Of a DNA stretch of 64,000 nucleotides, positions 11,334-23,499 are shown in pieces. The notes under the pieces are model-generated. The model was not told the DNA's origin. It was given only the letters and a program-made list of their open reading frames with translations, and did no database searches. The DNA comes from Helianthus annuus (taxonomy: Eukaryota > Streptophyta > Magnoliopsida > Asterales > Asteraceae). The stretch lies in NCBI RefSeq assembly GCF_002127325.2, contig NC_035448.2:84588087-84652086 (forward strand), given 5' to 3'. Position 1 is the stretch's first letter. The number at the start of each line of letters is the position of its first letter. Made by a program: the position numbers and the translations under genes.

Positions 11334-13698
11334 TGTGACACTCGAGGTTTTTCCGAACGATCACCTTGTAATATTTTATGTGTATATAAATATTATTAAA
11401 TGGAAACGTGATTTTGTGCATGATATGTGATGTATGTATGTAGTATAGATATATTTATGAGAGCCGAAACCACGACCCGAGACCATGACTCGCAACCGGG
11501 CGGTTGCGAGTGGGCCACTCGGTCTCGAGTGGGCTCTTGGGCCGAAACCGGTTGGGCCGAGACCCCCCTTGGCCTACTTGATGCTTGGTGTATAAATTCC
11601 AACCTTTCCCACACTTGTCTCATTTGGTTGCACAAACACTCCCACACTTCTCTTACTCTCTCTCAACTAGAGAACCCTCAACTACATTCCATTCCCTTAC
11701 AACTTTCGGTTCAAGCTTGGATCTCGGTCAAGGAGTATCGGACAAGAAACTCGGTCAAGACTATCACTCGTACACCCCATCTTTTCGGTTCTCTTCTCTT
11801 TGTTTTTGGCTCCTTTCTTCATAACCGGTTAGTATCATCTTTTTGTGTATAAGATTTATGAATGTTTATGATCTAGAAAATGCTTGGTTAGAAACATTAT
11901 GCATGATTCTAGGGTGATTTGTGAAGTAAACTATATGTGAAAACCATTTATGTGAGAGTACTTGTGACATGTTTAAAATGACTAGAAAATGGTAGTCTAA
12001 GAATGTGTATGGCTAACCAAACTATGCTTCCTTAATTCTTGCAAAGATGATGATACTAAACATAAGATTTCGGCTATATATTGTATGTTCTTTGTTCTTG
12101 TCATGATAATCTTGTTGTAAATATGTGATTTTTGGTTCATAAATGTATGATTTTGTTAAGGAGAAAACCCTAGAAAACTATGAACATTTGATGAACTAGT
12201 TGAAGATGGTTTGAAGATTTAAAATGGCAAAGTTTGATCTATATGGTTTAATGGTCAAATGAGGAAAAGTGTTTGTAGAAACCTTATTGGTAGTTTCCGG
12301 ATATGGGTCTGATTTCATATGTACAATTTGGACTGTCTTTTCTGCATCATCACGTGTATATGAAAGTGACAGATTACGACTCGCAACGACAGCATTCCGA
12401 CTCGCAACGACGGCATTACGACTCGAAACCACACGGTTGCGACTCGCAACCAAAGCATGACAAGTCGAAACCACGAGATTTCGACTCGAGACTACGACGG
12501 TTGCGACTCGCAACCAACACGTGACAACTCGAGACCCCGATTGCGACTCGCAACCATAACGTGACAAGCCGAGACCACCTGGTTGCGACTCGAGACCAGC
12601 TGGTTGCGAGTGGGCTGTTCATTTTAGTTATTGGGCCATTCTGTGTTGGACTATCTGTTAAATGGACTTTGTGATGCTGTGTTCTGTTTACCTGTATGTA
12701 CGTTACGTGCCAGTATGTGTTTTACGTGAATGTTTGTACACCGAACCTGACCTATACCGGTAACCATGTTAGGACGTGGTGACCAGCGTGATTGACAAGT
12801 AACCTAAACCTACCGAGCAACCCAAGGTGAGTTCACAACTTAAAAGCATGCGTCCCGGTGGTTTGGGACACGAGACTAACAACCCTATCCCCTGGTAAAA
12901 GGGGATACCATTTACATACTTTCCCTGGTTATTGGGAACAAAACTTACTTTTCCTTCCCGGGTATTGGGAAACCTTTTGGTTAATTACTGTTTATACGGA
13001 TTGCAACTAACGGCACTAAACGAAACTCTATCACTCAAGTCCCTACTACAAATACCGATTAGTCGCCGGGTTAGGCGAGCGGGTTATTAGTTGATAGCGC
13101 TATTTAGGTGTTTACCAGCCTCACACCGTGCCCTGGTTTGGGACGGGCGTGAACTAATGAACTCAGAAATCCGTCAATGATGATAGAACATTGACATCGG
13201 GGCATCCTGCGGATACGCAACGGTTACCTAGTGTTCGGTATTGGAAAAACAGTTTAGTCGCTAACTTTTGGGGTAGCTCCCCAGGGCATGTATAAACGGA
13301 TAATTTAACCGGTGAAACAAAGTTTTTGGTAATTAAAACTGGACAACTAGTGGACTCACTCAGCATTATTGTTGACCCCTTACTGCATGCTTTGCAGGTA
13401 ACCAGTGACGATGGAGCTTGCAGCTTGGGAACGTGTAGTGTCTATTCACCCTTGTGTTGGGTGTTACCTTATTTTGAAACATGAACTTTGTTCTAAACTA
13501 CCTTACTTATGCTTCCGCTACTTATTACTGTTTTGAACTTAAGGCTTTAAACTCCGAACTTAATATTTGCTAAGCTTATGAATAGTAAGTATTACTTTTG
13601 TTATCAACTTAAGTGTTCGGTATAATTGGTGGCTGGATCCTGGTCGGTCACGCCCTCGAAGCGGGTGTTATCCGCAGGTGGATTTTGGGGGTGTGACA
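11334..13698 (+). repeat. 5' LTR of the coding-less element
   Basis: Begins TGTGACACTCGAGG. A TATA box (GTATAAATT, about 11591) lies only about 257 bp from the LTR start, so U3 is short and R-U5 long (about 2.1 kb). It contains a cluster of GACTCGCAACC / GACTCGAGACC units at 12375-12610. Confidence 0.92.
12375..12610 (+). repeat. GACTCGCAACC / GACTCGAGACC cluster
   Basis: About nine units of GACTCGCAACC or GACTCGAGACC at 15-30 bp intervals, several forming GGTTGCGACTCGCAACC dyads. A second group lies at 11475-11530. The same cluster is at 14837-15072 in the other LTR. Related words in the opposite sense occur in the Tekay-2 LTRs (23500-23760 and 31110-31370). The short frames there follow from the repeat, not from genes. 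Confidence 0.8.
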
Positions 13699-13795
13699 GA
13701 TTGGATTTTGGGGGTGTGACACCCCGTTAAAACACGCTAGCTTGGCAGTGGCTGCTTCAACTTTCGGGACGAAAGTTCTTAAAACTTGGGGATAA
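13699..13795 (+). other. 97-bp residual core of the coding-less element
   Basis: The core reads GAT, then an exact 20-bp copy of the LTR end (TGGATTTTGGGGGTGTGACA, 13702-13721), then CCCCG and a remnant of the 3' internal region. That remnant holds a GGA-triloop hairpin (13759-13777) and an 18-bp purine tract (13778-13795). Only GATTGG remains of the primer-binding region seen in its relatives. All gag-pol is gone. The junctions lie at TGG and TGTGACA, short words shared by the joined parts, as expected of template switching during reverse transcription. Confidence 0.85.
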
Positions 13796-16160
13796 TGTGA
13801 CACTCGAGGTTTTTCCGAACGATCACCTTGTAATATTTTATGTGTATATAAATATTATTAAATGGAAACGTGATTTTGTGCATGATATGTGATGTATGTA
13901 TGTAGTATAGATATATTTATGAGAGCCGAAACCACGACCCGAGACCATGACTCGCAACCGGGCGGTTGCGAGTGGGCCACTCGGTCTCGAGTGGGCTCTT
14001 GGGCCGAAACCGGTTGGGCCGAGACCCCCCTTGGCCTACTTGATGCTTGGTGTATAAATTCCAACCTTTCCCACACTTGTCTCATTTGGTTGCACAAACA
14101 CTCCCACACTTCTCTTACTCTCTCTCAACTAGAGAACCCTCAACTACATTCCATTCCCTTACAACTTTCGGTTCAAGCTTGGATCTCGGTCAAGGAGTAT
14201 CGGACAAGAAACTCGGTCAAGACTATCACTCGTACACCCCATCTTTTCGGTTCTCTTCTCTTTGTTTTTGGCTCCTTTCTTCATAACCGGTTAGTATCAT
14301 CTTTTTGTGTATAAGATTTATGAATGTTTATGATCTAGAAAATGCTTGGTTAGAAACATTATGCATGATTCTAGGGTGATTTGTGAAGTAAACTATATGT
14401 GAAAACCATTTATGTGAGAGTACTTGTGACATGTTTAAAATGACTAGAAAATGGTAGTCTAAGAATGTGTATGGCTAACCAAACTATGCTTCCTTAATTC
14501 TTGCAAAGATGATGATACTAAACATAAGATTTCGGCTATATATTGTATGTTCTTTGTTCTTGTCATGATAATCTTGTTGTAAATATGTGATTTTTGGTTC
14601 ATAAATGTATGATTTTGTTAAGGAGAAAACCCTAGAAAACTATGAACATTTGATGAACTAGTTGAAGATGGTTTGAAGATTTAAAATGGCAAAGTTTGAT
14701 CTATATGGTTTAATGGTCAAATGAGGAAAAGTGTTTGTAGAAACCTTATTGGTAGTTTCCGGATATGGGTCTGATTTCATATGTACAATTTGGACTGTCT
14801 TTTCTGCATCATCACGTGTATATGAAAGTGACAGATTACGACTCGCAACGACAGCATTCCGACTCGCAACGACGGCATTACGACTCGAAACCACACGGTT
14901 GCGACTCGCAACCAAAGCATGACAAGTCGAAACCACGAGATTTCGACTCGAGACTACGACGGTTGCGACTCGCAACCAACACGTGACAACTCGAGACCCC
15001 GATTGCGACTCGCAACCATAACGTGACAAGCCGAGACCACCTGGTTGCGACTCGAGACCAGCTGGTTGCGAGTGGGCTGTTCATTTTAGTTATTGGGCCA
15101 TTCTGTGTTGGACTATCTGTTAAATGGACTTTGTGATGCTGTGTTCTGTTTACCTGTATGTACGTTACGTGCCAGTATGTGTTTTACGTGAATGTTTGTA
15201 CACCGAACCTGACCTATACCGGTAACCATGTTAGGACGTGGTGACCAGCGTGATTGACAAGTAACCTAAACCTACCGAGCAACCCAAGGTGAGTTCACAA
15301 CTTAAAAGCATGCGTCCCGGTGGTTTGGGACACGAGACTAACAACCCTATCCCCTGGTAAAAGGGGATACCATTTACATACTTTCCCTGGTTATTGGGAA
15401 CAAAACTTACTTTTCCTTCCCGGGTATTGGGAAACCTTTTGGTTAATTACTGTTTATACGGATTGCAACTAACGGCACTAAACGAAACTCTATCACTCAA
15501 GTCCCTACTACAAATACCGATTAGTCGCCGGGTTAGGCGAGCGGGTTATTAGTTGATAGCGCTATTTAGGTGTTTACCAGCCTCACACCGTGCCCTGGTT
15601 TGGGACGGGCGTGAACTAATGAACTCAGAAATCCGTCAATGATGATAGAACATTGACATCGGGGCATCCTGCGGATACGCAACGGTTACCTAGTGTTCGG
15701 TATTGGAAAAACAGTTTAGTCGCTAACTTTTGGGGTAGCTCCCCAGGGCATGTATAAACGGATAATTTAACCGGTGAAACAAAGTTTTTGGTAATTAAAA
15801 CTGGACAACTAGTGGACTCACTCAGCATTATTGTTGACCCCTTACTGCATGCTTTGCAGGTAACCAGTGACGATGGAGCTTGCAGCTTGGGAACGTGTAG
15901 TGTCTATTCACCCTTGTGTTGGGTGTTACCTTATTTTGAAACATGAACTTTGTTCTAAACTACCTTACTTATGCTTCCGCTACTTATTACTGTTTTTAAC
16001 TTAAGGCTTTAAACTCCGAACTTAATATTTGCTAAGCTTATGAATAGTAAGTATTACTTTTGTTATCAACTTAAGTGTTCGGTATAATTGGTGGCTGGAT
16101 CCTGGTCGGTCACGCCCTCGAAGCGGGTGTTATCCGCAGGTGGATTTTGGGGGTGTGACA
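13796..16160 (+). repeat. 3' LTR of the coding-less element
   Basis: Same length as the 5' LTR and identical by eye except for one base near 15997. Ends GGGGGTGTGACA directly before the duplicated GTTGC. Confidence 0.92.
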
Positions 16161-17282
16161 GTTGCCCCGCTGATGCTGCTGCTGCTGCTGGTTCTGGTTC
16201 TGTGGAGCTGGTGGTGGGTGTTGTTGATTCTGATTTGCAGGTCGCGAACTCCTGCAGTCTTTAGCTTCATGCCCTAACTTGAGACATCTCTGACAACGCT
16301 CCTTACGACACCGCCCGCTGTGGTGTCAGTTGCACTTATTACACAGTGGGTGAATTCCCCGATATCCACCCTGCCCCTGACTGCCAGATGATTGCTGACT
16401 CGGATTCTGGTAGTCATTTGTCTTGCGCTGCTGAGACTGAACAGAAACTGATCCCTTGCTGGAATCCCCCTCCCATTTTCTCTTGTTGTCACTGGGAGTA
16501 GCAGAAGTGGTGACAGCAGTAGTGGTAGCACTGATGCATTTTGGCAGTCTGTTCTGATCCACTGCCTGATCTGTGATACGGTGAGCAAGGCGCTGAATAG
16601 CCTGGATATTATCAAGATTAGCCGATGTCACATGGCTCTGGATCTCTGGCGCTAACCCCTTGAGATACAACTTAATGCGCTTGACTGGAGGGTCCACCAT
16701 AGTTGGGCATAGCACGGCCAGCTCATTCGACCGTTTAGTATAAGCTTCGATCTCTGACCCAACCATTTTCAAATGGTACAGCTCGTCTTCCAGCTTATGA
16801 ATGTCTTCCCGAGTGCAGTATTCCCTTTTGATCAGTTCCTTGAAGTCATTCCAAGGGGTGGCGTTAGCAGCTGCCAACCCTAAGATCTGCACTTGTGCGT
16901 TCCACCAAGTTAACGCAATCCCCTCTAAGGTACCAGTGGCATACTTGACCCTGCGAGCCTCAGGGCATTCACACATCTCGAACACAGACTCGAGCTTTTC
17001 AAACCAGTGGAGGAGTCCAACCGCTCTTTCAGTGCCACTAAATGCGCTAGGACGACAATCCATGAAGTTCTTGAAAGTGCAGACGGGCTGCTGAGCGTGT
17101 TGACCTATTGTGTACGAATAGGACAAGGTTAAACACATGAGTTAATGTAGGATCTAAAGATCCTAGTGTGAGTCTAAACTGCAGGGTATACTACCTGCTT
17201 GAGCAGCTACAAGTGCCGCAGCAACTTGTTCATTAACGAAAGCCGTCAGCTGGGCTTGTGTCATGTTAATTCGTCCGGCCAT
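16161..17282 (-). pseudogene. Tekay-1 gag with a small intron (broken)
   Basis: An ATG at 17282-17280 opens a 29-codon exon ([15 protein letters not shown]...) ending at 17195. A 90-bp intron (17194-17105, GT...ATAG) follows, and the frame continues at 17104 with QHAQQPVCTFKNFMDCRP and the gag capsid region ([20 protein letters not shown]). It meets TGA at 16328-16326 just before the first zinc knuckle. The same frame continues past the stop with CQRCLKLGHEAKDC, an intact CX2CX4HX4C knuckle, to the insertion at 16161. Tekay-2 has the same exon-intron layout, which supports the intron. Confidence 0.85.
17105..17194 (-). other. Predicted gag intron, Tekay-1
   Basis: Donor GGTAGTATACC and acceptor TACACAATAG/GT, 90 bp. 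Without removal the first ATG cannot reach the capsid frame. The position is the same as in Tekay-2. Confidence 0.6.
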
Positions 17283-17588
17283 TGATCTTCACATCAAAGG
17301 CAACATAAGTGAGAAAGGTTCGCGAATTGTGCGATGACAGAAGAGTGTAAGCACATAGGTGTTCTCAAGCAATAACAAGTAATGAGCAGTGTAATCTAAG
17401 CATACTACGAGCAAAGTTCTATGCATTTCTAGCAAGTAGGTAATAAATATAAACCTTATTACCTAGGATGTTGAGTCTTGCACGTGGAGCGAAGCGTCGT
17501 TGTGGATCGTTGAGAGCACTGTTCTGGTTATTGTCTGGTTTTAATAAAAACGTTTTCCCATATTAAAACCAAGTTCTCTATAACCAAT

Positions 17589-17601
17589 GGCTCTGATACC
17601 A
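17589..17601 (-). other. Tekay-1 primer binding site
   Basis: The minus strand reads TGGTATCAGAGCC, complementary to initiator tRNA-Met, three bases from the 5' LTR that starts at 17605. Confidence 0.92.
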
Positions 17602-17604
17602 ATC

Positions 17605-20052
17605 TGTCACACCCCCAAAATCCACCTGCGGAGTATCACCGCTTGGGAGCGTGACTGACCAGGATCAAGCCACCAATCATATAGAACAATACATATAGTA
17701 AAAGTAATTGCCATTAAACCAAACCAAATCCATATGAAAGGTGTTCCAAAACCATAAGTAAGTTATTATTGTTTAGCGGAAGCGTATAATCAAAACCCAA
17801 CATAATTAAGTACTAAATGTCATAAGTGTTTAATAAGATAATCACGATCCAAGCCCACAACGACCAGCTTCTCCCTGTGCAAGCTCCATGTATCTAACGA
17901 CCTGCAAGGCATGTAACAGATGATCAACAACTAGTTGAGCGAGTTCACAGTTTATAGTTCAGTAATTGTAACAGTATAGTAAGCCTTGTGTTCGTTCATT
18001 AAGTATTGTATCATATCAGTTCGTATCGCGGCCCTCTAGGCATGTATGCGAAGATTAAGGAAAGTTCTCAAGTATTCTAGACTAGGTATATTTGTATCAC
18101 GGCCACCGGCACCTGTGCGAAGTTTAGCGTATAGTTCGCAGCCTTCCTAGGCATGTGTGCGAAGATCAGTCATAATATCGCGGCCAACCCTGGCGTGTAT
18201 GCGAAGATCAGTTCAATTAGTATCACTAGTCTAGCAGTATCTTAACCAATCACCTTCCTCACCCGAGGATCATATCACTACGTTCCATTATAGATAAGTA
18301 CCAGTAAATAATCAAATCCCCATTCCCACCCTGGGAACCCCATGCCTTGGCTGTGTGAACTCACCTTGGTTTGCTCGGTATGTTATTGCTTCTAGGGTTT
18401 ATTAATCGTCTAAGTCCGTTACACACGACCTAGGATATATTGCACATGATACGATATAAGTGTTTGCATCCAATTAGGGTTTACAAGTCGTTGATATCCA
18501 AGCAATCGTGTTCGGTGTGATTATCGTGTACAGAATGCTAATATAAAGGTTGCTCATGCATACAGTAATCACCCAGTAATGTACATTATCATATAATCAC
18601 ATATAATCATACAGGATTCTAATCTTGGCATCCTAATACATTCTGTCTCTTCAAGTGTTATCAGAACTCAGAGCATGTAACATCACTATAATCAATTCAT
18701 ACATTCAATCAGGAGTTCAGACAACTCATCAACAAAAGGTCGGATCTTGGGTGTATACAATAACTCAGACATTAGGTATAAGCATGCATAAAATCGGACC
18801 CCTTTCCTTGTATAAAGATCGGACCAAAGGTGCTCCCCCTAAGAAGGTCGGACAAGCCCCTCCCCCTTATGATGATAAAAGGTCGGACCACCTTTTATCA
18901 CTAAAAGGTCGGACCACCTATCTTAATAGAACTCGGACCAGAAGCTTAACAAAAGTCGGACTAGGGAGTGGGGGGTTAAAAACTCGGATAGGGCATAGCA
19001 TGTACAAAAATTCGGACCTCACAACTCAAATTACAAAAGTCGGACATCAAGTACTTTTAAAACTCGGACCATGGGGGTGGGGATTAAAGTTCGGACCATG
19101 CACCTCATTAAGAACTCGGACCTTCTAAGGTCATTAAAGGTCGGACAAGGGTGATGGGTCACAAACTCGGACCCCTTGCATTATTATAAAACTCGGATAG
19201 CAAGCAAAATAAAAGAACTCGGACATATATAAGTTATTCAAAACTCGGATTAAGCATGCTCTTTTAAAACTCGGACAATTATATTCGCTAAAACTCTGAC
19301 TAACAAACTCAGACAACCATTCAATCACACGTCCAGTATCATTGTAACAGTTACGTTTCCATTGATCATCAGTTACATTCATATTCTGAAACCCTAATTT
19401 CACACGTATTGACGGTAGAGACATAACAAATCATCAAAAGCTTAACAACAACAATCGTCACAAGAATAATCTATCAAGTATGCACTAATCATCATCATAA
19501 TCACAATCATCCAGAATCAAATCAAAATCACAGAACATAATATGAGGAACTAGGGTTTTCATGAAACACACAATCAATCAACAATTAATCACAAACAATG
19601 ATTAAACAATTACCTTGATTCGATTCTAGATGGATTGGAAATCAAACTTGATGCAAAAGAACTTGTGAATCCAAGAATGATGAGAAGATTGTTGTAAAGA
19701 GGATTAGAGGAGGTGAAAGTACGTGTTTTGATTCTTTGTGAATGATTAGTGAATGATTAGGGAATGAGATTAGGGTTAAGTATGATTTAAATTTCACTAA
19801 TAACTCTTTACACCCTTAATTAATAGATTTTACAATAGTACACCATCTCAAACAGTTTCACAATTTCACCACCAAGTTTATACATTTGACAAGTCTATCA
19901 CAATTAGCACATAATCATGCATAATCACACAATACACTTCATTGTATCAAAACGTATATAATTCCATAGCAATTAATTGTGCAAATCAACTAAACAATAC
20001 AAGAACGTGCAATAAATGCGAAATAGAAATCTTGGAAATTCGAGTTGTCACA
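17605..20052 (-). repeat. Tekay-1 5' LTR (right)
   Basis: 2,448 bp, the same length as the left LTR. It is followed by the second TTCAT (20053-20057). It carries the same TCGGAC array. Confidence 0.93.
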
Positions 20053-20057
20053 TTCAT

Positions 20058-22274
20058 ATTCTCATCTAAAGCCACTAGTTGGATAATCTAATCCGTTTGC
20101 GATAAACTCAAAAGTTTGCGCGACGAATGGTTAAAAGCGTCAACATGTTAATTCTTACCTCTGAGTGACCTTTTAACGAATCCAGAGCATAGTGATGTTC
20201 CATAATACTCACGGGAATACCTGATATGAGCTATGTAAGGCTTTAATGTCATTGAACATTATTACGCACAACTTTGTGCGTTAAAAGGACTAGAAACGTC
20301 AACGAGCGAAACTACACCTTTGAGATACTTTTTAAACGAACCGGGAGCTCTATGATACTCAGTCGTACTCCCGGGTGTGCCTTTTATGGGCCACTAACGA
20401 CTCTTGTACCTTGAAATAATACTAAAAGTAAGACTAGAAAATAAAATGCTAAAAATGTAAAATCATGGAAGTTGAAAATGTGAATAAAAGAATTGGATGG
20501 CCTTTTATGCCAAAACCCAACCTTCATTTCTGGACCCAGAGATAGTCACGAGCCATGAGCCCAATGGGCTGCCTTTTCGTGGGCCACCTAAACAAACAGC
20601 AGCATATATAATGTTGTTTGTGAGTAATAGAAAGCACAGGGACCATAATTGTCGATCTACCAAACTTCGTTGCTGGACTAGGGCGAGTGGCTGGCCGCGA
20701 ACGCCTGGGCCACCATTCTACGCGGGCCGCAAGGCCCAGATCTGCAGCAGATTTTTTTTTATATCTTTTCTTGTTCTCCAAACATACCACCTTTACACAC
20801 ACAAATTCGATTCTAGGGACTATTAGATGGTTTTAAAACCTGGTTTTACACTTGTAACAATCTTATAATTCCCCTCAAACACTTGGCAATCATCCATAAC
20901 TTTTCATTGCACATTCATTCAAATCCTTCTCTCCTTCTCTAAGTTGGAAGTTCCTGACTATAAGGAGCATTCCTTTGAGTCCTCTGCAGTCCTTAGGACA
21001 CTTGTAAGTGCTCCTTTCGTGGCTAGTTATTTTATTTGGCTCTTAAAGCCGAAAAGTTAAGCGTTTACGATAAAACGCTTTGACTTTTAGTTAGACCGTA
21101 AATGGTCAAGCCATTGTTTGCAACGAACATGGCTACGTGATTGTAATTAGGTAGGTGTTAATCCCTCAAAAGTGCACCTCCTAAGAATCACGTTTGTTTG
21201 GTCAATTGACGAGTCAACGTAATATTTATTTAAAAAGTCAACGAGTCAGTTTTTAAAATAAATTATGATATGAGTTTAGAAGCATTCTAAAATATGTTTT
21301 ATCACTTAAACAACTCAGTAACAATTATTAGAACATGTGTAAACATGTTTGGCTCGTCAATTCCAGTTTTAGGGTGGTTCGCAACAGAAAGTCGCGTAGT
21401 TTGACTTCTACGTTGACCTTTGATTATAAACCGAATTAGACTAGTATGTTACTGATTTAAGGTTCCTTTATGATCGTAATATAATATAGTATAACCCCAT
21501 AAGGTTATATTACACGACCAGTTTAGGAATCTGAGTTTATGAGCATGTTCCGTTATTATGCCGTCCTTTGACTATAATGCCCTTTTGTTTGAAAATAAGG
21601 TTTTAGATATAAATGAGCATGAAAATGAGTTATGTACTGATAAGTAAACATATTTAGAATATTTTGGTGTTTATAAACTGGTCATAAACTGAGTTTACGC
21701 ATATAATCGTAAACTATGCTTTTAAAAGGACTAAAATACCTTTTTAGTCTAAAATGAGTTTTAAACATAATTTTAGCATAAAACTCATTACCTACTGATA
21801 TGATATTATAATTAGGATTATTTGGGATGCTAAGTCAGATTGTAAACTGAGTTTAACTTCAGTTTTGTATACAATGCCGATAAATGACGATAATGCCTTT
21901 ATGGCACATAAAATGCGTTTTAAGCATAATATTCAAACCAAACCTTTTGCTTACTGATTGGTTATGACAAATAAAATATTTTAACTAATCAAAGCTGGTC
22001 ATAACATCAGATTTCATAAATTTTCGCATAAATCGTCATTTAACGATATTAATGCCGTTTAGGCGCGTAGTATGAACCATATTTATGAACCAAGACTTGT
22101 TACCTACTGATTTTATATATCATATTGAATATTTTTACAGTAGGTATAAGTCCTAAACTCAGAATCTCAAATAAGTTCTCAAAACTATGTGTGAAATGAC
22201 CAAAATGCCCATACAGCGTATAGTTTGGTCTTAAAGCGTAAACCACACATATATTTGATATCCTACTGATGTGA
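20058..22274 (+). repeat. Solo LTR, middle segment
   Basis: Continuation of the solo LTR between the two Tekay insertions. It contains the likely promoter (TATATA at 20605-20610) and a pyrimidine-rich transcribed leader (20860-21000). A long AT-rich stretch follows with repeated 'ACTGAT...' and 'TAAACTGAGTTTA' words but no coding sequence. It ends with TGTGA (22270-22274), the Tekay-2 target duplication. Confidence 0.75.
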
Positions 22275-22654
22275 TGTCACACCCCCAAAATCCCACCTGC
22301 GGAGTACTACCGCTTGGAGGCGTGACTGACCAGGATCCAGCCACCAATCATACTGAACAAGCATATAAGTAGTTATAAAAGTTTAACCATCACGATTGGT
22401 GTTCCAAAACAAATAAGTTTAAGTTGCAAGCGGAAGCATAAGTTTAAAGTTATAACATAAGTTCCAAAGGTTTCAAGTTTAACATAGTCTTGTAGCAATC
22501 CCTGTCCCACAACGATCCTCCTCCATGCAAGCTCCCACTGAGTACCTATGGTCCTGCAAAGCATGTAGTAACGAGTCAACAACTAGTTGAGTGAGTTCAC
22601 GGGTGGGCGTTCGTTTTAGTTGTTTCGAAAACAGTTTACTTTATCTGGCATCCT

Positions 22655-22822
22655 GCCGTGGGGGTTACCCCATAGTTTTAAAAACGTGACCAGTTCATTC
22701 CCAGTTACTCCGGCACTCCGGCCGTGGGGGCTACCCCATGTAGTTATCAGGCATTTCGGCCGTGGGGGCTACCCCATGTGTATCATCTGGCTCTCCAGCC
22801 GTGGGGGCTACCCCATGTGTAT
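22655..22822 (+). repeat. Four GCCGTGGGGGCTACCCCATG units in the Tekay-2 LTR
   Basis: Units begin at about 22657 (with GTTACCCCAT), 22722, 22760 and 22799, spaced about 38-65 bp. Each contains the dyad TGGGG..CCCCA. The copy in the right LTR is at about 30266-30433. Looser forms (CCCCTGG...GGGGA, TCCCTGG...GGGAA) occupy the matching part of the coding-less element's LTR. Confidence 0.85.
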
Positions 22823-23499
22823 ACTAGACTCGTTACCGTATCGATTGCTGACTGTAGTCATGTTTATGTGCCCTGAAAACATCAATGTCTATCATCATTG
22901 ACGTGCCCCAGATCCATTAGTTCACGCCCGTCCTCTGCGGCACGGTGTGAGGCTTGTCAGACCTAAATAGCGCTATCTAACTAATGACCCGCTCGCCATT
23001 GGCCCGGCGATTAGTCGATACAAAAAGGAGGGACTTCGTGATAGAGTTTTAGTCTAGTACGTTTATCCGTCCATCCGGACGAGGAATCACATTCCTGAAC
23101 CACTGACGTCCTACCCGAGGTAGACGAGGAACCCACGTTCCTTAACCCCGTTCCCAACCCAGGGAATCCCATGCTTTGTAAAGGGTGTGAACTCACCTTG
23201 GTTTGCTCGGCAGTTAATCACAGAAAGTCAATCAAGTCGCAAGTAGTTAATAACGTCCTAACACGGATATCACGTATAATCAGATTCGAACCAAGTAGTG
23301 CACAAATGTGCAACACGTATGGCAAACACGGGTAATAATCATGGCAACACGTTTAACATACACAGTTCACAGTTATCATTCAAACACAGCCCAAAGTCTA
23401 AGTGTAAGGCCCAAACAGTTGGGCTCGTGATAACAGACCCAAATAACATATCAACAGTAGCACAGAAGTCCATAAATTCGGCCCACTAACTTAGGCCCA

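Larger units (their letters stand above)
11334..16160 (+). mobile_element. Coding-less LTR-LTR element nested in Tekay-1
   Basis: Two 2,365-bp LTRs (11334-13698 and 13796-16160) enclose only 97 bp. They are flanked by the target duplication GTTGC (11329-11333 and 16161-16165). I find one base difference between the LTRs (TTTTGAAC against TTTTTAAC, near 13535 and 15997), so the insertion is very recent. It lies in the gag of Tekay-1, between the two zinc knuckles, in opposite orientation. LTR ends (TGTGACAC...GGGGGTGTGACA) and several LTR blocks match Tekay-2 more closely than Tekay-1, so it looks like an emptied relative of that family. Confidence 0.92.
5200..20052 (-). mobile_element. Tekay-1: complete but decayed Ty3/gypsy chromovirus
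   Basis: Two 2,448-bp LTRs (5200-7647 and 17605-20052) are flanked by TTCAT (5195-5199 and 20053-20057). The internal region holds a primer binding site, gag, protease, RT, RNase H, integrase and chromodomain on the minus strand. Order and the C-terminal chromodomain place it in the chromoviruses, and the long LTRs and protein style suggest the Tekay clade. By eye the LTRs differ by about 13 substitutions and two 1-base indels (about 0.5%). At the often-used rate of 1.3e-8 per site per year that is roughly 0.2 million years. It cannot be autonomous: gag nonsense (16326-16328), a frameshift near 9467, a nonsense codon near 8243 and a 4.8-kb insertion. Confidence 0.93.

Noticed and set aside
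11427..15828. Duplicate sets of small ORFs (for example 141 aa at 11427-11852 and 13889-14314)
   Set aside because: They are the same frames in the two copies of one LTR, follow short repeats, and have no protein character.
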